From Chytridium lagenaria (lineage: Eukaryota; Chytridiomycota; Chytridiomycetes; Chytridiales; Chytridiaceae): 64,000 nucleotides of DNA. Made by a program: the position numbers and the translations under genes. Location of the stretch: the NCBI GenBank assembly GCA_025449115.1, contig JAHLKC010000013.1, positions 1 to 64,000 on the forward strand, given 5' to 3'. Under the pieces are notes generated by a model. That model made no database searches. It was not told the origin of the DNA and saw only the letters and a list, made by a program, of their open reading frames with translations. Below are positions 55,076 through 64,000 of the stretch, piece by piece. The first letter of the stretch is position 1. Every line of letters starts with the position of its first letter.

Positions 55076-57309
55076 TTAAGCCGATCGAACAAAGGTCACG
55101 GGCTTTCCAACCGCAGGTTCCAAGACAACAGACACAGTAGACATCTTTTCCTCACCCTCCTTTTTAGAGAATGTGACAAGTGTAAACGGTAAGCCATCAC
55201 CTCCCCCATTCACAACCTCCCTCATCACCCCAAACGTATCATTCGCCCAATGTTGAAGTTCAAGTGTGAATGGGTTCTGGTCTGCTGCTAGAAGCAGATC
55301 GACTTTCCCAAAGTCACGAGAAGAGTCGGAGGGGTTGGGAACCGAGACAAAGAATTTTCCGTAAGCTTATCTTCGTAGGCGCCAGTAAAGGAGGTGATGG
55401 GGAGGGAGGTGTTAGAGAAGGGTCACGAAGTTTTAAGAGTTTTTCAGCTTCGATAGCTCTTTCGGCTTTGTTGCGAGCGAGGCGAAGACTGTACTCGTCG
55501 TCCCAATCGATCGCGCGGTCTTCAGGAATGCCACCCTATCAACAAAATATTGTTAGTACTAAATCCTTATCTATAACAATAAAATGATAAGCAGAAAAGG
55601 AATTACTTGTCAAGAATGTATCTGGCCGCCATGTCGGGGAAGTCAGTTTCCGAGTTGCAAAGGATGATAATAGAGAGCTTCTCTTTCGGAAGGGTGAAAA
55701 TCTCGGAACGGTAGCCGTTGGTGGCCCCACCGTGAGAGACCAGGCGCTTGCCTCGGTATGAGAGAATGTGGAAACCAAGTCCGTCTGAAAAAAGGAGAAT
55801 TTCGATGGCGACATAGTAAGCCAAAAATAAAAGCAAGGAAAAAAACGAAAAGAACTAAAACGACATGGCAGAGTTTTAATGACTTACATGACTGTACATG
55901 CTCAACAGAAGGATAGTCACCGACTAATAAAAGGGGTTACAAAAGCGAGGAAGCCGTATATAACATTCACGAAGCGAAATACAAAAACTTACCGTTCTGA
56001 ACCTCAGCCGTGACAGGAGTATGCTGATGCCAGAGATTGTCGAAAGCGGCCTCCGACAAGACTCGCCTGTTGTGGACAGTAAGCCCCTTCTCCTGGAGGA
56101 AAGTGACCCATTTTGCAACTAAAGTCGGAAAAAAGGTTATAACGAAAGTGCCGGATAACGCAATGAGAAGAATACAACTTACGGTCTTTAACACTCGAAA
56201 CAATTGCTCCAGCGGGAGCAATAACATCAAGGCTGGTACTGGCTGATTTCCCAGTAGCCTTATTACCAACAAATCCCTGTGAAATTTCCGGATCACTTTG
56301 AGCCTTTGAAGATAGAGGGTAGGTATTAAACATTTCAATTGGCTCGAGGAGTGTCCTTTGAATCAGAGATTCCCAGCCTTCGTCGTAAACGCGACCAGCA
56401 ATGGTTCCAGCAAGCAAGTACATGAGGTTATTGTATTGGTATTTTTCGCGGAACTGGGCAGTAGGCTCAAGGTACTTGATACGGGAGATGATTTCCTCGG
56501 ACGAATTCCACTTAAACATTAAATCATGCCTTGGGAGACCCTATTTTCACAAAGTGTCAGTCTGAATGAATATTGGATAAATGTTCAATGAATGCGCTTT
56601 ATCATCACTGCTAATCCATTGTCTGAACGAAAAAGCAAGCGATACTTACACTTCGGTGTGAGAGAATGTCAATGAGGGTGGCGTGCTCATTCGCAATAGG
56701 ATCCTTGAACTCAAATCCAGGATAAAGTTTTGACACAGGTGTTTTCCAGTCAAGCTTGCCCTTTTCGACCAAAATAGCTGTAGCGATAGATGTAAACGCC
56801 TGCACCAGAAGCAATTAAAACATATTTCACCATGGCGTTTAATACCTTCGTGTTGCTTCCAATTTCAAAAAGGGTGTCCAGAGTGACCGGATCACCCTTC
56901 TCATTTTTGATCCCAAAAGCTTGAGCATATTCAAGCTTTCCCGTTTCTCACAACCCCGACAACAGCACCCTTGGTTTCCCCACTTTTGGCGAAGAAGATC
57001 AAGCTGGTTCCCCACAGCCGCATAGTTGACCTCTCCTCTGGGAGGAAGAGAGGAGAGACTGTTGAGAGAAAAGACTGCAATGAGGGTTCCAACTAGCGTT
57101 CCCAAGAAGATCACTCCGAGAAGACCTCGACGGCTTAGCCCCGACGAAGCATCAGCGACCAAGTCAAGCAGAGATCGCGGGGAGGATGCAGCGGGACGGA
57201 CTTGGCGCTCAACGTCTAGGTCACGGACTAATGTGGACGCTGAGTCTGCACCGGAGAGGTGAGCAGGCTGCTTCTGCTTGAGTAGAGGTTGCTGCTCATC
57301 GTCGGCCAT
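55076..57309 (-). CDS. Membrane-anchored beta-lactamase-fold serine hydrolase A
   Basis: Class C beta-lactamase/penicillin-binding-protein-like hydrolase (LACTB or esterase type); the substrate is unknown, and fungal members are not antibiotic resistance genes. A type II anchor, GLLGVIFLGTLVGTLIAVFS, follows about 60 cytosolic residues. Active-site motifs: FEIGSNTKAFTS (SxxK), REKYQYNNLMYLLAG (YxN) and LVSHGGATNGYRS (HGG). Other exons read LPRHDLMFKWNSSEEI and DPEISQGFVGN. The C-terminal domain ends PVTFVRSA at 55076. Single-base frame breaks at about 56968-56970 (CCC), 56935 and 55365. At least seven exons with short introns. It is a tandem paralogue of the gene at 58131-60194. Confidence 0.83.
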
Positions 57310-58130
57310 GATACGAGTTTGAGGTATCAAGTGTCGTGCAACTTGGTTTTTTTCTCAACAGGCAAGACACAATCATTATTAATAACAATCACAGTCACAA
57401 AGTCTCACCTCTGCACACGGACGAACTGGGACTAGATCATACCAAAGTAGGTACCGGTATAGGTTATAGGAGACTGCTAGGAAGAGTTTCTGTAATAACT
57501 AGCAAACATTCTTTGAAGAAAGGCAATAAATCAGCTTGTTATGAATCAATGTAGGAGGTAACATAGATTGACTCAGGCGGCTATAGCGCTATGGCTTGAT
57601 CTAATCATATTCTTGGTAAATCGCTCAGAAAGTCGCGCATCATTCATCCCTCATCAGCGCAGCTGATTCTCGTGAAAAAAAGGAGAATTGGTACATTTAC
57701 TGAGTTGCAATCCGACGAAATTCATATTATTAATGACATAAAATGTTAAGGATTTTTGTAATTTAATACGTAATAACGTTACTGAGACGATGATGCTCAT
57801 GTCATTCGCTTCTATGGAAAAAGATATTAAGCGTCAACAAAAAAAAAACAACGAAATAATTGGGGTATAAATGAGTGATCATATTCTATCTCAAATTCCC
57901 TTAAAAAATATCAACGATTGCAGAAAGTAAATTATATCAAAAATAAACACACTTTATCTATTGAAGAGTAGATACTTAAAACCACAAAGTGGGCGAAACT
58001 GCTGATGGAGGAGAAAGCGGCGAACATCAAAAGATGAGACGGGTAAAACGAGGCCAGATATGATAGCACGCGTGCACGGAAAACCCCCAAAGAAGAAACA
58101 AAAAGAGCGAGGGAGATGCCAAAACAAGAA
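57310..58130. other. Promoter of hydrolase A and 3' flank of hydrolase B
   Basis: AT-rich; no gene seen. Confidence 0.5.
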
Positions 58131-60194
58131 TCAAGCCTCAACCCTTTCAAAGATCATACCAGGCTCAAAAGGCCAGGCGATAGAAGGAACACTCCCATCA
58201 ACGACAGTAAAGTTTGCCAAAAGAATTGGCCCGTCTTTAAGAGGTACGTCGATGAAAGTCTTATCACTATACAACGCAAACACATCATCAGCCCAATGAC
58301 GGAACTCAAACACAGGCCTTTCTTTCCCAACAAATCGTGCGAAAATAGTAAGGCTGCTCTCATCGTCACGGAACACTTCGAGGTTACCGTAACCAGGGTA
58401 ATGGAAGATTCCAGTGAACTTTTCAATGGGAACAGAGGGAGTTGGGAACCTGAGCGACGGAGGTCTTCAAAACTAGCGACTTCCTTGGCCCTTAATTCAA
58501 GGGCAGGTGCAGCGTTTTTGCGGGAGAGAGAAACCCAATCAACGGCAGGAAGAGTGGGGAAGGCCACCCTTTGTACGGAAAATGATACGATGTGAATAAT
58601 GAGACAAAAACACAAAAAGCAAGTACGCTACTTACTTATCAAGAATAGTTCGCGCGACAAACGCAGGGAAAAATTCAAGGAGACTAGCCCGGTTAGCAAA
58701 AACGATAACTGAAACCTTGTCCTCAGGAACGGTAATGAAAAAACTGGAGAAGCCGAAAGTAGCACCAGTGTGGAGATAGACTTTCTTTCCACGGTACATT
58801 TCGAGAGCCATACCGAGACCATCTAAAAAAAATATGTTACGATATGTTGAATAAATTTAGTATATAGAAAGAAAGAAACCAAACGTACAGGAGCTAAAAT
58901 CTTGATATTCTCCACTCGGGGCACCCGTAAGAGAGTGTTGCTGGACGATATGAGAGAAAGTCTTTTCCGTGACAAGCGGCTTGCCCTTTTCCTGAAAGAC
59001 AGCGGCCCACTTTGCGACTAATTGTAAAAACATTAGCAAATGGATTAAGTGAAGGTAAAAAAAACAAACTCAAGCACATGATTTAAGTGAAGGTAAAAAT
59101 AAAACTCAAGCAAATAAACTAAATGAAGGTTAAAAAAAACTCACAGTCATTAATACTTGATGAAATTACACCGGCACCAGGAGTTCCACGAATCCAATGG
59201 CATCGGGTGGGATCCACCATATTGTTGTCTGCATCATACCCAACGGCACAATTCTCATCCTTTTGAGCTTGCTCACAAAATGTGAACGATCGGTTCATTC
59301 CAAGCGGTTCAAAAATCCGTTCAGAAATCAAGCTATCCCAACCTTTCCCATGGTAAAGGTTCCCAGCAATAGCACCCGCCAACCCAATCATCCCGTTATT
59401 GTACTCGTACTTCTCACGAAGCTGAGCTTTAAACTTGAGGTGCTTAATGTAAGGAAGAGACTCGGAGATGTTCATTCGATGCCAGAAATAATTATGCGCA
59501 GAAATACCCTACTCGATCAAGATGGAAACAGACGGAACAACGATTAGCTTATGATCACGACCAGTCAATAGCCACAAGCCAGAATGAGAAAGGAGGATTA
59601 TAGCTTAAATGTAAGATGCGTACCGAGCGATGAGACAACAGGTCAACAATGTTGGCTTGCTTATTGGCGACAGGGTCGCTGAACTCAACCTCAGAGATCT
59701 CTGAAATGGGTGCATTCCAGCTAAGCAGACCGTCATCAACAAGAATAGCAGCACCCATTCCAGTGAAAGCCTTGGTATTAGACCCAATTTCGAACAGAGT
59801 ATCCATATCCTGCAAATGGGTTTCAGACAGTGCATGGCAGGTCTGAGTAGCTTACAACTCCATCTCCCTGTGGGTTACGAGATCCAAATCCCTGGCCATA
59901 TTCCAATTTGCCGTTCCGGACAACACCCACAGCAAATGCCTTCACATCGTAATCTTTACGGAGTTGTTCGAGTTGTGTAGAGATGGTTGCGTAGTTAATA
60001 GATCGGTCGTCCGGGAGCGATGAGAGACCGCTGATGAGAAGAACCAGAAGAAGGGTTCCAGTGAGCGTCCCCAAAAATACCACCACGATCAGCGCTCGGC
60101 GACTGAATGAGCGGGTTGCACGCTCGGCCCTTTCCAGAAGACCGCCTTCGTCACTTGCAGCGACAGGCAGAAGGGGTTGCCTCTCTGCACTCAT
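58131..60194 (-). CDS. Membrane-anchored beta-lactamase-fold serine hydrolase B
   Basis: Paralogue of hydrolase A with the same order and several matching exon joints: a donor before DMDTLFEIGSNTKAF and one after LLSHRS. Starts MSAERQPLLPVAASDE, then the anchor LIVVVFLGTLTGTLLLVLLI. Motifs: SNTK (SxxK), REKYEYNNGMIGLAG (YxN) and YLHTGATFGFSSFF, HTG where gene A has HGG. Cysteines in CEQAQKDENC and RCHW may form disulphides in the extracytosolic part. One frame break at about 58432-58446 lies between SGSQLP and SVPIEKFTG. Ends PGMIFERVEA at 58131. At least six exons. The head-to-tail arrangement shows a tandem duplication, now well diverged. Confidence 0.83.
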
Positions 60195-60277
60195 TGTTCG
60201 TCAATAAATTTTGTCGAGTGGTATCTAACTCCCTTTGTTTTTATTAATTAAGACACGTTTTCGTTTTTGATGAAGGC

Positions 60278-63200
60278 TCAAGCCGCTGTGTGCGTGATGG
60301 ACTGTTGACGGGTATACTCCCAAACTATCAGAGCACCTGAGACGTGCACGTTGAGCGAACGGATGACGCCAAATTGTGGTATTTCTAATATAAAGTCGAG
60401 GAGGGGAAGCACATGTGCTGGGATCCCTTCCTTTTCCTTGCCTATTGCAACCGTCAGTAAACAAGGACATATTGAAATTGATAGGAAAAACTTACCCAAA
60501 ACTAATACGCTTTGCTTTGGGAACGAGAACTTCTCAAGACTAACGCTAGTTGTGGCCTGTTCGATTCCTAGCACGGAGTAGCCTTCCTTCTTTTTCTGCA
60601 AAAGGTAGTCTAGAAGGTCGGGCTCACGGACCTGATATACCAAGTCAGATAACTCATGAGATAGAAAGCCAAAAGGAACATCAAAACATACCTCAATTGT
60701 TGGCATCCATCTATCTGAAGTGACTGCAGTGGACTGGAATGTCGGATCATCTTTCACCCTCGCATTTCCCAGAACGAGAAGCTGTGCGTTGAAGATCTCA
60801 CAAGTTCTTCGTAAAAGTTACATCGACGTATTCAACGAGATGGATTTAAAGAAAATAGAAAATCTTTTAGTATACCTGCATAGGCCTCCTAGGTTCGGTG
60901 GTTTTGTAACTAGAGTCGCAACAACAATAAGTGGATTTCTTGGTTTCTACAGCAAAAAAATTAGCCAACAAGCGCCTCTTACTCTAACCCACCTTCATAT
61001 GCTCATCTCTTGCCTGTGAAACATCAATATCGGTCATCATCATAGCTTCCCATGGAACAATCTTCCTCTGTAATGGCGCGTCGCCAAGCGCAGGTTTTAA
61101 TTCTTCTTCTGGGCGGGGTGGTTGCAATCTGGAGCAAAACCTCATCAATATACAATCCTAAGGAAATACACAACGGGCCAAACTAACTCTGATAATCCAG
61201 AGACCCAGTAGCCGGTTTTCTTAATATCGTGATGAAGGCGCACTTTGCGGCCAGGTAAAGGATTTAATCTCTCAAATGCTTGCTATTAAAAATTATGAGG
61301 AGTGTGAAAAATACACTTATTTCAAAAACAAACACTCACTGAGGATATCCTCTCCTCCTCGGTCACGTCTGCAACAATCATTGCCCCCTGAAAAATAAAC
61401 CCAATAGACACATCCAAAACAGGATCAAAAGCATCGCTCAAAAAATAGACCTTATCTGCTTTCTGCCTATGCTTGATACAATCTGGGTTGCTCTCAAGAA
61501 ACATGGCCGGGATTGCTATGGGCTCTGTTCGGCAATATTTCGCAAGAATTCAGGTGCGGAAGGAGATGTGCAAGTTTTCCAACAATGATGCACAGCAAAC
61601 TGCGCGTAAAGGCGGATACTAAAGTGGTTGGTTGTAATCCAAGGCATTAATCGGGTGAATGCGAGAGGGAAAAAGGACTTTTGTTCCTCTGGTGGAATGT
61701 GTCGGCCGATGTGGGAGGCGATAAGGAGGTAGGAGCAGACAATATGGGCTTTTCGATCAAAACGTTCAAGACGGCTGATAATTGCCATATCAGTCAAAGT
61801 AAAACAGTGTCTTTCTTACTCGAGAAAAATGGGCATCAACCTTGGTGCTCTTATGAGAAGCCGTAAAACCGCCCACTTCATTGTGGTTACTATTCATTCA
61901 GAAATGACTATATGGCTACCTCTATGTAAAACCGTGTAGAAATCACGGAATCCATCTCGATGCAGTCGAGAATCATTTGAATGTATTGCTCTAAGTCTTC
62001 GGGGGCGATGTGATCTAGAAGTAGATGAATAGAGCACCACATTCGAAGCTATCAACAATGCGTCATCAACATAGCATTTAAGTTTATATCAGCCTACCTG
62101 CACCCTATGTTCAAATGAAGAGGCGAACAAAGCGTCGTGTTTTCCAGAAAGATACATTCTCAACATTTCAGAAAGAATCGTCATCGCAAAGTCGCATTCA
62201 TCTTTTGACGCCGGATCTAAGCGGGCCAGAATGTCATTTGCCCTCACTCGAATTGTGTAATCTTTGTTGCTGAAGTTCATCTCTGCTGTTCTATAGAACA
62301 TTATCAATCACAATTTTATAATATTTTTGGAATATACCCTCTCGCGTCTTCGGGATCAAGATTAGCCACTGATGATCCCAAGTCTTTATCCATTTCACGA
62401 ACTTTGACAGAGATCGATGCATCCATTCTTCTTTGATCCTTATTCAGATCCCACAGAGGCCCGAAAAGAAGAAGGCGGATAAAAGTCGTATAGTATCGCT
62501 TTAAACTAGATAACGCTGCCTTCTTGTGCTGCTCGTGCTTTGGGTCCGTTAACACTGAGAGTGACCAAAAGTCAAGCGCAACTTTTGCCATATTGGCGAC
62601 AATAGGCATTTTCAGCTCACCCCATTTTAAAAAAACGGAGAATGCCTGCAAATCAATAATTAATAGCGAGAAAGAGATGAAAAAAAAAGGTATACCTCCA
62701 CGATCTCATTGTTTCCATCTTCCCCAAAGTCAGTCTCAAGAAACTTTCTATGGAACATAGTATTCGCGAATTCACGTACAATGGATGCAAAGTATCTCGC
62801 ATTGTTCCAATTTTCCTCAACGAGAAACTTTCCGGCCTTTGCTACAATCGCAACCTCTTCCATCTGAATTGGCCAATCGTCATCAAGGAGAGAGGCGATA
62901 AGACGAAACATGTAAGAAGCGGTAACGTAGGATGCATCAGAAAGTCCATCCAGGCAAAGTGAGAAAGTGACTTTTGATATAGCTCCGTTTGGCGATCCAC
63001 CTTGACGTGACGCCGCGCTAACGTATTTATTCAAAGCTCTTACGCAGTCGTATTGTGAATTTTGGAATATGTGCTGTAATTCACCCCAATTCTTGTTTCT
63101 GAAACATGTAAGAAATTATAAATGGGACTCCTTGCCTTTCTTCGTTGGAATTTAAAGACCGCTTTAACTTTGATTCAACAAGAATAAATGTTACAGATGA

Positions 63201-64000
63201 TTCATCACAAGGCTTGAGATCAAAGAACGAAATCTTGGACGCGGTTTGGAAAACGATATGAAGAACTTTAAGTGCAGAGAACTTCCGGACTTGTTCTAAA
63301 AACATATCGTCCTTGTTCGAGTCTTCTGCGCAATTTTAGAGCCCAACGAAGAAAGGCGCACTCTTACTTTCATTACGAAGCGTCGCCCAACTCGTCGTCC
63401 AAAGTTCTTGGATTCTCCCTACAAGAGACGACTCACTGGGAATCCCGAGCAATATCCTCAAAAGCGTGCAGTACTCGTCAACGAGACCAAATGACATATC
63501 CACCGATGCAAATAGTCCCGATTTCACGACTTCATAAATTTCATCCTTGCATTGCGAGAATTCAAACCACTCCATAGATAAATCCACATTCTCGTCGCAT
63601 TCATAAAAGCAGAAAAGCAATTGACTAGTCAATACAATGCATCGCTCTACAATCCCCTTCGATGCGTATGCGCTTCCTGTTCTAAGTCGAAGCAACCTTG
63701 AGACTAGGGGAGCCAGCGCGTCACCCAAACCACCGGCATCGTGGCCTAAAAGAAGAGTAGCGACAACAGCGACACTCTTAGCATGCAGAATCTGTGCTTG
63801 AACCGATGCTTCTACAAAATATTAAATGTGAGTTTATTATAAAAATATGCTTTTTTACCTGTACTTTGTTCGATAAACAACGACACAGCCTCCTTCAAGG
63901 ACTGTTGAAGCCATACTTTCGCAGCCACCGAGCCGCCGGCATTAAAACCTTGAAGGCACCAGCTCTGGGCAACGCCAAAATCTACAGAATTTCTTTTGAA
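60278..64000 (-). CDS. TRM3: tRNA (guanosine-18 2'-O)-methyltransferase TRM3/TARBP1, 5' end outside
   Basis: SPOUT-class enzyme methylating the ribose of G18 in tRNAs. The gene enters from beyond 64000 and ends at TGA 60278. A long helical-repeat N-terminal part comes first (for example SFGLVDEYCTLLRILLG, KVTFSLCLDGLSDASYV, YTIRVRANDILARLDP, SIHLLLDHIAPEDLEQYIQM). The C-terminal SpoU domain has motif 1 VTKPPNLGGLCRTCEIF, motif 2 VLVLGKEKEGIP and motif 3 IPQFGVIRSLNVHVSGALI, interrupted by several introns. A missing base at the GGG run 61520-61522 separates RNIAEQSP from AIPAMFLESNPD. About fifteen short introns are present; I have not fixed every boundary. Confidence 0.9.

Noticed and set aside
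8621..64000. Programmed ribosomal frameshifting as explanation of the broken frames
   Set aside because: Shifts go in both directions, lack a common slippery motif and hit unrelated housekeeping genes; sequencing error is simpler.

Overview
The window is nuclear DNA of a fungus. Introns are short (mostly 40-110 nt, GT..AG), genes lie 0.1-2 kb apart on both strands, and the recognisable proteins are fungal: UTP4, serine palmitoyltransferase LCB2, cyclin C, MBF1, a GCN4-like bZIP factor, an MNN1-family mannosyltransferase, TRM3, and secreted proteins with Kex2-like dibasic sites. A DIRS/Crypton-type tyrosine recombinase and the overall style suggest an early-diverging lineage such as a chytrid. 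That placement is inference, not something the sequence proves.

Layout. 1-2.5 kb is subtelomere-like: a duplicated 374-bp unit, a divergent 186-bp tandem array and interstitial CCCTAA repeats. 2.6-8 kb is a graveyard of mobile elements (zinc-ribbon ORF, tyrosine recombinase, gag-like remnant, Tc1/mariner-like remnant). 8.6-26.1 kb is housekeeping: UTP4, a 5'-incomplete pICln, MBF1, LCB2, an MFS transporter, a short-chain reductase, cyclin C and ribosomal protein S4. A 2.8-kb gene-poor gap and a bZIP gene follow.

31.6-42.8 kb is the most unusual part. It holds five secreted low-complexity proteins (Gly/Asn/Lys, Ala/Lys, Ala/Pro/Ser, Asp/Ser) built on one plan: signal peptide, in four of them a phase-0 intron after codon 23-26, an L-x-R-R site, then a repeat body. 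Two are a promoter-to-3'UTR tandem duplication. A probable GPI-anchored protein lies among them. 43.4-64 kb returns to ordinary genes: a mitochondrial carrier, a HAD hydrolase, an MNN1-type mannosyltransferase, an intact conserved protein of unknown function, a disordered protein, two tandem membrane-anchored beta-lactamase-fold hydrolases, and most of TRM3.

A quality warning governs the whole annotation. Nearly every conserved gene carries one or more single-base indels, usually in or beside a short homopolymer, including the ribosomal protein and LCB2. Intron phases and flanking homology often still fit once the indel is allowed for. This looks like an unpolished long-read assembly, so broken frames in otherwise conserved genes are annotated as CDS with a stated frameshift, not as pseudogenes. 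Coordinates run from start codon to stop codon and include introns.
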